Shown here: piece after piece, positions 18,951 to 29,994 of the stretch
Layout of the letters: each line of letters begins with the position of its first letter
Numbering within the stretch: the first letter of the stretch is position 1
Assembly (NCBI GenBank): GCA_949825065.1
Contig: OX463846.1
Span: 4,297,366 to 4,361,365, forward strand
Length of the DNA: 64,000 nt
DNA from: Odontocerum albicorne
Taxonomy: Eukaryota > Arthropoda > Insecta > Trichoptera > Odontoceridae
Reading direction: 5' to 3'
Notes under the pieces: model-generated
Told to the model about the DNA's origin: nothing
Seen by the model: only the letters and a program-made list of their open reading frames with translations
Database searches by the model: none
Made by a program: the position numbers and the translations under genes

Positions 18951-19085
18951 ACGTTCTTCGTGGTCTAGTTAGTAAGAGGTGTGTCTTCCGATCTAAAAGG
19001 TACAGGTTCGATATCTGTTGGTACCCATTTAAAAAAGAGCTTGTGTTACACTTTCGCTGTATACATCACAACCTGGCAAGTTTAT
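18951..19085 (+). mobile_element. SINE copy, head joined to an inverted tail
   Basis: Head: TCGTGGTCTAGTTAGTAAGA and ACAGGTTCGATATCTGTTGG. After the A-rich linker comes TACACTTTCGCTGTATACAT ... CAACCTGGCAAGTTTATTG, which is the SINE tail in reverse orientation, so two copies have been fused head to head. Confidence 0.65.
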
Positions 19086-19109
19086 TGACATGGTCCCAAA
19101 TTAAAAATT

Positions 19110-19292
19110 CAAGACACCCTCCGTGACCTAGTTAATAAGTTGCCTGTCTTCCAACCTGGGAGTCACGGTTTCAATTCCAGTTTTCCGTCTTCTATTAGCT
19201 TGAGAGCTCTTTAACATTTTTCTGGCTAGTTAGAAGAGATTGCCACATGTAACTCAATCCGCTAAGTTGTATTGTATACAACGACATTAACT
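19110..19292 (+). mobile_element. tRNA-derived SINE copy
   Basis: Plus strand with head CCTCCGTGACCTAGTTAATA, B-box ACGGTTTCAATTCCAGT, then GAGAGCTCTTTAACATTTTT and the tail AGAAGAGATTGCCACATGTA ending TTGTATACAACGAC. One of the more complete copies. Confidence 0.78.
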
Positions 19293-19419
19293 TTTTTTAA
19301 AAACTTAAATTGAAAAATAATTCAAAGAGGACTTACATTAACAACACTGGGCAAAATCATGAATTAACTATTTCAAAAGAATTTGCATTGTACTATAATA
19401 AGAAACAGATAGTTTTCTT

Positions 19420-19660
19420 AACCGAAAAAATAAACATATAGTGTTCGTAACCTAAAAAATGTAATGTGCATAACCTAAAAATAAACATGTAGTGTTCATA
19501 ACCTACTAAGAAACATGTAGTAATCGTAACCTAAAAATAAACATGTGATGTTCATAACCTACAATGAAATATGTAGTGTTCATATCCGGAAAAAAAACGA
19601 GTTGTGCTCTCAACCAAAAAAGAAACATGTAGTATTCATAATTGAAAAAAAACGGGCATA
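19420..19660. repeat. Degenerate tandem repeat, about 37 bp
   Basis: The phrase AACCTAAAAATAAACATGTA followed by GTGTTCAT recurs six to seven times with small indels. Low complexity; no coding. Confidence 0.8.
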
Positions 19661-19674
19661 GAATATTCATATCT

Positions 19675-20035
19675 TTAATAATTCACAATTTTACAAATTA
19701 TTACCATAACAGATCAAATTGAGAAACTCGTCTATTTTAAATAATAATTCACAACTTTGCAATGCAAAATAAAAAACTCGCATTTCTCTAGTAATTCACA
19801 ATTCAACAAATTAGGTTTATAACAAAGCAAAATTAATAACCCGCATTTCTCTAATAGTTCACAATTTTATAAATTATGTCCATAACAAAACAATATGAGA
19901 ATCTGGCATATCTTGAATAATTCAAGTTTTTACAAATTATGATAATAACAAAGCAATATAAAGAACTCGCATTTCTCTAACAATTCACAATTTTACAAAG
20001 CATGTCCATAACAAAGTAAAATGAGAAACTCGATA
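19675..20035. repeat. Degenerate tandem repeat, about 65-70 bp, five units
   Basis: Each unit has AATTCACAATTTTACAAATT, CCATAACAAAGCAA and AACTCGCATTTCTCTAA in order. It directly follows the 37-bp array but is a different unit. Confidence 0.8.
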
Positions 20036-20433
20036 ACGAGTGTCGTACCGCTCGCTGTCGATTAAACATTGTTTATCTTACAATAAAAGTTTGTTTCAAG
20101 GAAATTCCTAATTGCGAATATATGTCACTTACTAAAATCCTCGGATGACATCATTTCTGGTTATTACGTATCACACTTATGTATTTTGCAAAATAACAAA
20201 ACATCACAACGCATACTTTGCAGTGTGTTTGTATTTGACTTTAGTGAGTTATAAGTATGTATCTCAGAAGAGAAAAAAATATTTGTTTAGTATTTATAGC
20301 TATAGTCTAATTACTGCGTCTCGTAGAATGGCTTGTTTATATTTATATAGTATTCTCAGAGATAAGTTATTCCCCTTTTTAAATTTCGTTCTAAGTCGCA
20401 AGATGTGTGTAATTTATTCATGAAAACAGTTCT
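20036..20433. other. Unassigned AT-rich DNA
   Basis: No gene; a 92-codon frame at 20145-20423 has no recognisable features. Confidence 0.45.
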
Positions 20434-20712
20434 TCTTCGTCTTATTTTTGGCCTGTTATCGTCCTGCATCATTGTTTGCCTCTTGTGACGTCGACTGCCA
20501 GCTGTCTTTCCATCTTTTGGGAGGTCGTCCTGGAGGACTGCTTGCTTGGGGGATACTGTCCCTGGTCATTCTTACAGCTCTTGGTTCCACCATTCTGGAT
20601 ACGTGTTCGTTCCAGAACCTTCTTCTCTGTCGTCCCCATCTGACAATATCTTCAACTTCGCACGTCCTTCGGATTTCCGTGTTTCGTACTCTATCACGAA
20701 GGGTTTTGTTAT
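20434..20712 (-). mobile_element. RTE-e LINE C-terminal fragment, copy 1
   Basis: Minus strand translation contains RNTEIRKTCEVEDIVRWGRQ-type sequence and the end SIPQASRPPGRPPKR in broken frames; it matches the plus-strand copy at 57290-57575 at DNA level. The D-R-V-R-N-x-x-I and R-W-x-W/R-x-x-H-V-x-R-M motifs are typical of RTE-type reverse transcriptase C-termini. Several frame breaks. Confidence 0.75.
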
Positions 20713-20757
20713 AAAACTAAATTAAATATTTTTAATATAAAGCAGAGTTGAGGAAAG

Positions 20758-21068
20758 ATTATAATAATAATAATAAAAGAACAATTTATATAGCGCCATT
20801 TAGAGAGCAGACTCTCCTCAAGGGCGTTCCAACTCGGGACTTGAACCATTATTACTGAAAAAATAAGAAATATTACATAATAAATATACGAGTATATAAT
20901 TTGAGTGGCATGCGTGTAGCATCTGGATTTGTTTAGAAAAACATGCGTGTAGCATCTGGATATGTTTAGAAAAACATGCGTATAGTATCTGGATATGTTT
21001 AGAAAAACATATTGGTTATGAAAACCGCAGAAATCTTACCGAGGGAAAACAAACTAGGAAGACACCTT
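20758..21068 (-). mobile_element. CR1-a 3' tail with a 35-bp triplication
   Basis: Minus-strand CR1-a tail (TTTAGAGAGCAGACTCTCCT, CAAGGGCGTTCCAACTCGGG). Inside it ACATGCGTGTAGCATCTGGA plus TATGTTTAGAAAA occurs three times with a 35-bp period (about 20907-21010), a local expansion of the tail. The upstream part of this same copy appears to resume at 21636. Confidence 0.75.
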
Positions 21069-21630
21069 TTCAACATTAACAAATATGTCTGTTTTTCCTA
21101 TAGTCGATCGTTTTCACCAATCCATCATCAGTATACTATACAGGGAGTGGCATTAAACAGAGTTTCTGAATTCAAAGATTTGGGCGTAACCATTGATGTT
21201 GGACTCACGTTCGCTAACCATGTCTCGCGTTTGATATCGGACTGATGCAAACTACTCGGTTTTATAATGAGAATATCAAGAGAATTTAACAGAACCGATA
21301 TCCTTCGAAACTTATATAAACAATATAGAAAAAATACAAACAAATCTTCAGATATCTATGATACAGAACAAAGGGTGATTACCCAAAATATGCTAGCCAT
21401 GTCGAACTTCTCACGGTGTGTAACTATAGAAGCCTCGAAACAAGAAGGCAAGAATCCATTGCGATATTCCTACTTAAGGTTTTACAAGATTGCTTTACCA
21501 TAACTGTCCCGCGATTCTATAAGTACTAAAAGTTTATATGTACCTAATAAATATAACCGTGCAAGGAATCACCCTCTGTTCTACATACCAATTTACAGGA
21601 CGAATATCATGGCTAAACACTCAGTCACGC
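21069..21630 (+). mobile_element. CR1-type reverse transcriptase fragment inserted in opposite orientation
   Basis: Plus strand reads GVALNRVSEFKDLGVTIDVG, LTFANHVSRLISD, a stop, CKLLGFIMRISREFNRTDIL. This is the K-D-L-G-V-x-x-D-x-x-L-x-F-x-x-H block of CR1/Jockey enzymes. The frame then decays. It lies between two parts of a minus-strand CR1-a copy, so it is either a later insertion or part of an inversion. Confidence 0.75.
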
Positions 21631-21635
21631 GTGGT

Positions 21636-21985
21636 ACTCGTATATAAATATTAAACCAACTGAATGACACTGTTGATATATTCTCGGTACCACCTTGCAG
21701 TATGAGAAGAACCCTGACTTCCTAAAGCTGCACACGCCACGCATATCATTAACACTAAGCGGTAGACCATTCCACGCCATAGGACCAAAACCAACAAAAG
21801 CTATTTCATAATACCCCGTCCTATTTGATCGATTCGGAACAATAAATTGATTTGATGAAGAAGAAATTGAAATTAACATTCTACTCCTTTCCGAAGGAAC
21901 ATCTCTGAGACGCAGATTCGAAAGATACAATGGAGACATCTCATTAAGGGACTTGAATACATTATAGTCAGGCAGCATGGATGCT
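21636..21985 (-). mobile_element. CR1-a reverse transcriptase C-terminal fragment
   Basis: The minus-strand frame 21625-21978 reads LSNLRLRDVPSERSRMLISI, SSSSNQFIVPNRSNRTGYYE, IAFVGFGPMAWNGLPLSVND and MRGVCSFRKS. G-P-x-x-W-N-x-L-P followed by F-R-K is the classic end of CR1-type enzymes. It is probably the upstream part of the tail at 20758-21068. Useful as a protein reference for the CR1-a family here. Confidence 0.8.
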
Positions 21986-23637
21986 GTTGATATATATGTA
22001 TATATATATCAAGTTTAACTTCGCATGTTCGTTGAGAGTAAGCAAGAGAAAAGCAAAGGATACAGAACACCACTAAAACAGCGCTCCTATATTTAGCTTC
22101 CAAGTCTATAATTTACAGTTTTCGATGTAAATGTCAACATTTCATTATTTTCATATGCACTTTGTTTAATAAATAATGCTCGTTCCTCACCTTTGAACAT
22201 ATTTACTCCATGTCTCAGCGAAACGTATTTATTGAGGTTTTTGTTTCAGATCTGAAGACCTTTTTGGTATGAATAAAAGAAATATGTTGTCACATTTAAA
22301 AAAATAAAGTCACTTGAATGTGAAGTCAATATTGATTTTTTCGTGTACCAATTGAGTAAATATTGCGATCGACATATCATTTGTCTCGACACAGGTCCCA
22401 GGCGCAGGCGGCATGCAAAAGGGGATTTTGTGCAAACAATTTGTTGCATTCGAAAATGCACTTGAAAATTTTGCACATTTCCTTTGCATGTCGTTGTCTG
22501 TTTGCTGTTGCATTACTTTTGTTTTGCGTAATTGTGACAAAAATATAATATGTTACAGTGAACATCTTATTTTGGAAAAAGAATACTTCACCTCATCATA
22601 TGGTTCAAAGTATTATCATACAACTCCTCTATAATTCGTATGCAAAGACTTGGAAATGAGTTTTGCAACAATTTAGATATTTTAAATATAAGTATATCAT
22701 ATATAGTATTCGCCAGAATATCACAATATTTAGAAAAAACTACTAACTTTGTGCTGTCTTTTATTAACATACATATAAATAACCTAGTGTAATCGAAACA
22801 TTAAGGACAATAGTTTGCCTCTGGAGTTGAGTAACCCTGCATTAACATGTGGAAGGTTTCGATTCTGCAAAGCAACTTGCATCTCGTTCTATTAGTGAGC
22901 CCATGTGTTTTCTATATCTCAAGATCTATCCATCGAATTCTCGAAAAATCCAATTCTTCTTGTTCTATGTAAGTGTTGTTCCACTTAAAACAAATCTAAG
23001 TTCTTTACCACTATAAAACAAGTCTTCGACAATTACGTAAGTCTACTTGGTAAAATTTGGTAATATTTTGTGATATACATACATATATTGAACTTAAATA
23101 TACATATAAATATTAAATAATTTTAAACAATGACTTTGTAATTTATTATTACTACTGCTTTTTGTATCTCCATGTTAGTTTAAAAGACAAAGTTTTGTAT
23201 TTTTTGTCAATAATTTTAAGTGCGTGTATAACTTATCATATGTTTATTTATATATAAAAGACACTGTTGTGTCGTTAATTAAATAAATAAATATCATCAC
23301 GCCCTTTCCCTATCGGCGAAGACAGAAAGGATAGAGTGTCAAACTTTCATATCGTGTCACACATATTTAGCCTCGTCTGCATGAATATACATCAGTCAAA
23401 AACTTGTTCGTGTAACCATCTTTCTTGAATCGACAATCAATATATTACATATCAAATTCTGAACCAGTTTTTTTTTAACTAATGATTAATGACTTTCCGG
23501 TTCTCCACAAAAATTCATTATATAGGGACTCTTTTTGCTATTGTTTTTGCTTATTTCATTATAAATAGATCTAAAATCTATTGAAAAGTTATCTAAATTT
23601 TGAAAATCAAAAGCAATAGTCGTAACTTGTATTATCT
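21986..23637. other. 1.6 kb of unassigned AT-rich DNA
   Basis: No gene recognised. Short overlapping frames on both strands occur at 22246-22634, around a GC-richer patch (22380-22460). At 23297-23345 CGCCCTTTCCCTATCGG with GAAGACAGAAAGG recalls the tails of RTE-type elements, but too little remains to be sure. Confidence 0.45.
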
Positions 23638-23905
23638 CTAAGTAGGTAATTCATCATCTAGACCTTCTACTATAGAATTGAAAAGATGACAAAGCTTATT
23701 TAAGAAATGTGGTTTAACAACAGAAGTGACTTGCTTTTCTAAGATTTTAGACCCAATTCGAACCGCGTTTCTTACCCTGTAACAAATTGTGTAGAAATAT
23801 GTGGTCCACGGAGAAACAAGATCGTGAAGAAGCAAAAGGACATTCCACCTGATTTTTCCAGCCACACTTGCTTTATCTTACCGTATTTGGATCCAAACAT
23901 GGGTG
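23638..23905 (-). other. Unrecognised open frame beside a satellite
   Basis: A 75-codon minus frame (23638-23865) has a fairly protein-like composition (GKIRWNVLLLLHDLVSPWTT) but no recognised family, and overlaps another frame that runs into the satellite. It could be a diverged transposase piece. No promoter or splice evidence. Confidence 0.3.
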
Positions 23906-24976
23906 TTTGGTGATATCGCATACTAATTGGACGCTTGTTTTGATGATCGGTAAAGTATTTTATTGATGATCGGTAAAGTATTTGATGATATCGCATACTA
24001 ATTGGACGCTTATTTTGATGATCGGTAAAGTATTTGATGATATCGCATACTAATTGGACGCTTATTTTGATGATCGGTAAAGTATTTTATTGATGATCGG
24101 TAAAGTATTTGATGATATCGCATACTAATTGGACGCTTATTTTGATGATCGGTAAAGTATTTGATGATATCGCATACTAATTGGACGCTTATTTTGTGAA
24201 CGGTAAAGTATTTTATTGATGATCGGTAAAGTATTTGATGATATCGCATACTAATTGGACGCTTATTTTGATGATCGGTAAAGTATTTTATTGATGATCG
24301 GTAAAGTATTTGATTATATCGCATACTAATTGGACGCTTATTTTGATGATCGGTAAAGTATTTTATTGATTATCGGTAAAGTATTTGATGATATCGCATA
24401 CTAATTGGACGCTTATTTTGATGATCGGTAAAGTATTTTATTGATGATCGGTAAAGTATTTGATGATATCGCATACTAATTGGACGCTTATTTTGATGAT
24501 CGGTAAAGTATTTTATTGATGATCGGTAAAGTATTTGATGATATCGCATACTAATTGGACGCTTATTTTGATGATCGGTAAAGTATTTTATTGATGATCG
24601 GTAAAGTATTTGATGATATCGCATACTAATTGGACGCTTATTTTGATGATCGGTAAAGTATTTTATTGATGATCGGTAAAGTATTTGATGATATCGCATA
24701 CTAATTGGACGCTTATTTTGATGATCGGTAAAGTATTTTATTGATGATCGGTAAAGTATTTGATGATATCGCATACTAATTGGATGCTTATTTTGTTGAT
24801 CGGTGAAGTATTTTATTGATGATCGGTAAAAAGTATTTGATGATATCGCATACTAATTGGATGCTTATTTTGTTGATCGGTAAAGTATTTTATTGATGAT
24901 CGGTAAAGTATTTGATGATATCGCATACTAATTGGACGCTTATTTTGATGATCGGTAAAGAATTTTATTGATATTT
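23906..24976. repeat. 75/52-bp satellite array, about 14 units
   Basis: ATATCGCATACTAATTGGAC marks each unit: starts at 23913, 23988, 24040, 24115, 24167, 24241, 24316, 24391, 24466, 24541, 24616, 24691, 24766, 24843 and 24918. Most steps are 75 bp; two are 52 bp, which lack one 23-bp subunit (TTTTATTGATGATCGGTAAA plus GTA). The 75-bp unit is 25 codons, so minus-strand frames of up to 134 codons (SIKYFTDHQNKRPISMRYHQ repeated) stay open. These are not genes. Confidence 0.93.
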
Positions 24977-25081
24977 GCTTATTGTGATGCTGGCGGTCTA
25001 TTGATAGCTTAAGAGAGAGAAACGACAATATTCCATGAGCAAGTATTTTATACAACCTTCAAGACATACCATAACCTATCT

Positions 25082-25320
25082 GACAGTGTAAAGCAGCGAT
25101 TCCCAAATGGGGTTCCATGTGGTTAAATTAAGGGATCCGCGAAAAAAACTATTACGGTGTGGCCCGTTAATTTGCTGGTGTGCAACGGTTCACTCACTTT
25201 AAAAAAATGCCACGGCACAACTTCGCTTTCCAACTTTCCAATTGTCGTTGAAATGACGTTGGAATCCTCGACTACGAAGTGTAGCAACGACGATGGCAAT
25301 AATGATAACGATGTTATTAT
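25082..25320 (+). mobile_element. hAT-like remnant, left end plus interior
   Basis: CAGCGATTCCCAAATGGGGT resembles hAT terminal repeats (CAGxGGTTCxCAAAxxGGG). At 25165-25320 the sequence matches 56240-56400 (CCACGGCACA, TTTCCAACTTTCCAATTG, CCTCGACTACGAA). No right end or duplication found, so the superfamily call is tentative. Confidence 0.45.
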
Positions 25321-25814
25321 GAGCTTTATTTAAGCGGTTAGTTACAAAATAATACGAAATAAAGACGAATATAAAAGTGTCATTTAATGAAATGTCCTAC
25401 AAAATAGTCATAAACTCGAAAAATAACTCAAAAACTTTAATTATTCCCCTTTTGTATGGTTAGAAAGGCAATGGAAACACCATAATACATATTTTATGGA
25501 AGCAATGGGGTTTATAGCGGTAACTGAATGGATTTGTTGTATACCAAAGAGGTTTATAGAAGATCGATGGACTCTCTACAAATACAAGTATATAAGAGTT
25601 AGTGAAAAATAACCGTGTTAATGAAGTCCAAAGTTTTCCAAAGAGCTTATTATCGCGCAAAGAGTAAACTATTGCTGGAAATAAGTAAAACAGTGCATTG
25701 CCATAAACATCTGGTGAATACATGAATACAATACCAAGATCTCACCATTGCTTGCTGAAGTTGTCTTGTGTATCCTTCTACCCAAAATCCCTTTACCGAT
25801 TTTTTACCGTTAAC
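25321..25814. other. Unassigned DNA
   Basis: No gene. A minus frame (25460-25723) has no recognisable features. Confidence 0.4.
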
Positions 25815-26140
25815 ATTTCATTTTAGGTATAAAAAAATCGAAAATCCAATTATCGAATACCCCATCCCTAGCTAATGCGGACTAACGTAGTGACTTTTGA
25901 CGAACGTCGCCAAATATGATTTGATTTTAACAAACTGACGTATTTTTGGTAATTTGTAACAAGATGTATTAATTTGTCATTATTGTTAGTTTTATGTAAT
26001 GTATTTACCTAAATAACTTGCTATTTATTAGAATCGAGGCTTATATTAAAGTTGATGAAATAATTACAATTACTGAACGTCGTTACAAAGTTGTATTGGG
26101 GCCAATTTGTGATCTGGCACACAACTCATCCCACATTTTC
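25815..26140. mobile_element. Partial copy of the 13.6-kb inverted-repeat element
   Basis: From CGAAAATCCAATTATCGAAT through AACGTAGTGACTTTTGACGA to TTACAAAGTTGTATTGGGGC it matches 13850-14130 closely. Both inverted ends are missing. Confidence 0.8.
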
Positions 26141-26425
26141 TGAACTATAGGAAAATCAAATTTAACATTTTTGATAGTTCAAAATTCTTTACTATTTCGC
26201 TAGACTTTTAACGTAATTTTACTACAGAATATCTACAACGACTACATTATTTGTATTTATGATGTTTGAATTCCAAGGATGGAGGTTTATATGCACAGTA
26301 ATTCTAATACTTTTATTACAAAGTACTATGTAATTATTATAAATTATTTTTAGTATATAAAGTCACGTTACTAAAGTTCATGGGCATTGTATGGCAAAAC
26401 ACCTGTCACTTATAAAATACAAAGG
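26141..26425. other. Unassigned AT-rich DNA
   Basis: Nothing recognised. Confidence 0.5.
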
Positions 26426-27325
26426 ATGTACATACATACATACCACTACGCCGTCTCCCTGCTGGAATAGGCAGACAGGACAGAAAGCAAGACTTTCTTA
26501 TCTCGACAAAAATATTTCGTTTCTCATACATTCATACACCTTCTCACACAGCTCCTACGATTTTTCTTACCTCTTACGTTTCCTTCTTTCAAAATATCAT
26601 TTACTTGATTAAATCATACTTTTTTAGTCCTTCTCTATCACACCTTTGCGCTGTATGTTTATTTTGTGAGTCTATTTTATCATTCATTCCATATTCCCAA
26701 ACAGTCTCAGAGTTATTTTCTTATTATGTTTATTTTGTGAGTCTGTTTATTTTGTGAGTCTATTTAATCATTCATTCCATATTCCCAAACAGTCTCAGAG
26801 TTCTTTTCTTCTTATGTTTATTTTGTGAGTCTGTTTATTTTGTGAGTCTATTTAATCATTCATTCCATATTCCCAAACAGTCTCAGAGTTATTTTCTTAT
26901 TATGTTTATTTTGTGAGTCTGTTTATTTTGTGAGTCTATTTAATCATTCATTCCATATTCCCAAACAGTCTCAGAGTTCTTTTCTTCTTATGTTTATTTT
27001 GTGAGTCTGTTTATTTTGTGAGTCTATTTAATCATTCATTCCATATTCCCAAACAGTCTCAGAGTTATTTTCTTATTATGTTTATTTTGTGAGTCTGTTT
27101 ATTTTGTGAGTCTATTTAATAATTCATTCCATATTCCCAAACAGTCTCAGAGTTCTGTTCTTCTTCACCTTACTCAATACATCAGCCTTATCTTCACATT
27201 CATCCCTAATCACTTAATTCCGTATTCTATCTTATGTTACTTTGTCACCGCATTTCCACAGCATTTATCCGTCTCTTTTCAATAATTTTCCACGCCCGTG
27301 TATCACTTTCATACATCAAAATGTA
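26426..27325 (-). mobile_element. RTE-d LINE 3' end containing an 88-bp array
   Basis: Minus strand. The 3' tail (26426-26500) ends in GTATGTATGT-type sequence as in other RTE-d copies. The coding part corresponds to YESDTRAWKIIEKRRINAVE (around 27310-27250), then a region equivalent to the family's LSWFGHVERMNE, which has become the tandem array at 26612-27160. Heavily frameshifted and non-functional. Confidence 0.75.
26612..27160. repeat. 88-bp tandem array with alternating units (176-bp higher-order period)
   Basis: The phrase ATTCCATATTCCCAA ends at 26700, 26788, 26876, 26964, 27052 and 27140, an exact 88-bp step. Odd units have GTTATTTTCTTATTATG and even units GTTCTTTTCTTCTTATG; the last unit carries a variant of the even form. 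The strict alternation means the array last grew in blocks of two units. Within each unit TTTATTTTGTGAGTCTG is itself doubled. Confidence 0.92.
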
Positions 27326-27419
27326 AACTACCATCTTAGAATATTTACCAAAACTATTAAAAACGTTTAATTAGATTTTCCTATAAAAATATAATGTACA
27401 TATTAATAAATTATTAATA

Positions 27420-27520
27420 GCATCAATTAATTTCCACTCTCTTATCTTCTAACAATCAGAGTATCCAATTAATTTCCACTCTCTTATCTTCTAACAATCA
27501 GAGTATCCTTCCATGGTGGT
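27420..27520. repeat. 45-bp direct duplication
   Basis: CAATTAATTTCCACTCTCTT and ATCTTCTAACAATCAGAGTA occur twice in immediate succession, nearly identical. A recent local duplication. Confidence 0.85.
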
Positions 27521-27949
27521 CCTTTTTGCGGAAGACTAAGATACCTTCACGTGGTCACTGTAATTGTTGTCATCTCGCAGCCGTAGTCCACTTCAGTCCC
27601 GCTCTATCAGCTTATCTTGGACATCCATCAATCCGCCAGCGATGGGACAGTCTGTTCCTAATTGAGCTATAATGGCATTTATGATATTGAAATGTATTCA
27701 GTGCATGCTTTACGTGGAGAAAAAACTTTATAATTATGTTTATTAAGTCCAAATCAGGAGTGTTGAATAAATAATATTTTATTACAATTTTTACGATTCA
27801 TTTTATTACAATATTTGTATTTGTTAACTCCACTTATCGGACTCGAGCTTCGATCCACTTTAATGACCTTTTCACAAGGCAAGTTAAGAGTCGGGATAGT
27901 TAAATAATATTATAAGAGAAGTGATAATAAAAATATGGGAAATTTTGTA
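27521..27949. other. Unassigned DNA, possibly LINE-derived at its start
   Basis: 27515-27665 is GC-richer (GTCCACTTCAGTCCCGCTCT, CCATCAATCCGCCAGCGATG) and looks like the C-terminal or tail region of an unplaced LINE, without a readable motif. The rest is AT-rich. Confidence 0.35.
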
Positions 27950-28500
27950 TAACTCCGTTTCGAGAGTGTACTCTCCTGTAGGGCGCTCTAAACTAAGCCT
28001 AAGGCCATACCAAAGTGCTTCGCTAGGTGCTAAGTTAGGTGTTACGTGACCAATATACTAGGTGGCTTGATGCTTGGCTACACCAAAAATCTTCGCAAAA
28101 ATTCATTTGACATTTGGGAGCCGTTAAGTCAACAAGTGATGCCACTCGAACTCACTATTATTAACGGATTAAAAATAAAAGTGTAAGGATCGAAATATGG
28201 TAACTACAGCCATTAGATTGGTAACTACAGCCATTAGATAGGGAACTTCCCCCATCTGTATATATTTAGAATAACATATTTAGTAAGACAACCACAGAAA
28301 ACTAATCAAGGGAGGACGAACTAAAAAGAAACCGTTGTAGATATTCTGATATGTGATAACACATTCGGCTTTAGGTGGTGTATATCATATTATCCATATA
28401 ACATCATAAATTGGATGACTTCCAAAAACAAGTTACTTTCGAATGTTTTTTAAAGCTGCATACGTCATCTCTAACACTTTGAGGTAGACAAAGCTCTATA
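27950..28500 (-). mobile_element. CR1-a 3' tail interrupted by a MADF-type MITE
   Basis: Minus-strand CR1-a: the end (GTACTCTCCTGTAGGGCGCT) lies at 27960-27990; the tail resumes after the MITE at 28144 and runs through ATAGGGAACTTCCCCCATCT, CGGCTTTAGGTGGTGTA, to CATCTCTAACACTTTGAGGT near 28480. A short duplicated phrase (GGTAACTACAGCCATTAGAT) occurs twice near 28200-28240. Confidence 0.75.
28001..28143 (-). mobile_element. Short relative of the 6.8-kb MADF element
   Basis: Read on the minus strand it matches 7125-7272: ACTTGTTGACTTAACGGCTC, TGTCAAATGAATTT, CACCTAGCGAAGCACTTTGG, TATGGCCTTA. The MADF frame and left end are absent, so only the right 143 bp remain. It lies in the same kind of target, a CR1-a tail. 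Confidence 0.78.
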
Positions 28501-28639
28501 AAACTAAATTATATTAAAATATTATTTTTTAAATATAAATGATTGCACTCAAACATAAAGTCTTGAAAGAAGAAAATATCAAAAGTCAGAGAAACCGAAG
28601 GAATTGAATAATGTGATGGTAAAGTTTGGCAGTCTTTCC

Positions 28640-29345
28640 CCTTTGCCTGCTTTGACAGGGATACGGCGTTATGGTATATATTTATATAATTTACATCTCA
28701 AATCCATTCTCTGGCACTATCATCGAGAGGAAGGGAAGATGCAGACTCAGAAGAGACACATGACACGCATGGCAACTGATCAAATGTCCACCATCCCTAG
28801 AGTTAAAACATATTTTTCCCAAAGGCAATATGCCTATTTAGCTTCCATGACATACAATGGGGTCCCGAATTCAATAAAGGCAAAGGGAGGAAAACAATTG
28901 AGGCAGTCGATCGGAACGTGGTTGTTATTGCGACAGGAGTTTGAGTACTTGGGCTTGCAAGATGAATGACTTGTGAAAAAGGCTTGTGTGAGCTCTTGAG
29001 TGTGGTGTTTTTTATTGTTTAAATTAGTATTTTTGTTTTTTTTTTTTATGTTAATGTGCGGTACACTGTGGGATGGATGTTTTTCGGCTATCTGGATTGA
29101 TGAAGTGTGAGGAGTTTGATTTCGCGTGATGTATACATGTGTAATTGAGTGCCACTGTTTGTCAGGTTGATGAGAATGTGCAACAGGGTTTTACATAATC
29201 AAAAATCGGAAAGAAGTATCGATTTATTTTTTCATGCTATATGTCTTCAATGAGATACAGACAAAATCCTAGTTTACTGGGGACACGACAAATGAAAGGC
29301 GACAAACCTAGATCCATTAAAATTATGGGTCCAAATTAAATTACC
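28640..29345 (+). mobile_element. LINE-c 3' end, copy 2
   Basis: The frame 28604-28969 encodes the reverse transcriptase C-terminal tail (MQTQKRHMTRMATDQMSTIP, RVKTYFSQRQYAYLASMTYN, GVPNSIKAKGGKQLRQSIGT), ending GLQDE before TGA. It is followed by a 3' untranslated region of about 370 bp with a degraded A/T tail. The frame is intact over 120 residues, longer than in copy 1, but everything upstream is missing. Confidence 0.78.
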
Positions 29346-29994
29346 TATTGTATTTTCCCAAATGATGTATATTTCTTGTCATGTTTAAAATAAACAAATA
29401 AAAAAAATAAAAATAGATGTGCTCAATTCAATACGTTTTCGGTCGATAATTACAGAATGTTATGTTTGCCCCTAAAATAGTTTTATTATAAATAAATATT
29501 TTACATATCACGAATCACGGGTTGTCGACGTCTGTCGAAGTGTTTAACATGACTTAGAAGTATTAAATACATAAAGATTATGTATTATGCAAATTTTGAC
29601 CTTAAACATCTCGAATTTTACATTGTGTAAAGTGGTGAGAGTATTTAGAATAGTTTTTTTTTATATTGTTTGGTGACAGATAACTTTCAACCCAATTTCA
29701 TTGTGACCAATTTACCCATAAACGACCTGAATTTAAGTAGCTTCTGTCAATTGGGACTGGCATCAAAGTGGCTTTATGATCGTGAAATTTGAGGTTAATC
29801 GGTTGGTCACATTTGATTTTCAGCAAAAAAAGGTGACGAAATATGATCTATTCAGATCAAACAGCACACAAAAGAGATCATAAATTAATTTTATTTCGAA
29901 TACTTTGTATGTATTATATATTATATTATATATGAATTACTTATCATATTTTATTGAATGAATGTCCACTATCCATGACGAGTGTAATAAATAA
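29346..29994. other. Unassigned AT-rich DNA
   Basis: Nothing recognised; a short patch 29690-29830 has mixed composition but no frame. Confidence 0.45.

Noticed and set aside
19420..20035. CRISPR-like spaced repeats
   Set aside because: Repeats are degenerate with no distinct spacers, and the DNA is clearly eukaryotic with CR1, RTE and mariner elements.
20145..20423. 92-codon frame with hydrophobic, cysteine-containing residues
   Set aside because: No family resemblance, AT-rich composition, no neighbouring signals.
22008..22103. Signal-peptide-like minus-strand segment (SAVLVVFCILCFSLAYSQ)
   Set aside because: The frame has no ATG (it begins at TTG), runs into AT repeats and CR1-a sequence, and has no supporting exon structure.
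24370..24774. 134-codon open frame on the minus strand
   Set aside because: It is the 75-bp satellite read in a frame that stays open because the unit is 25 codons.
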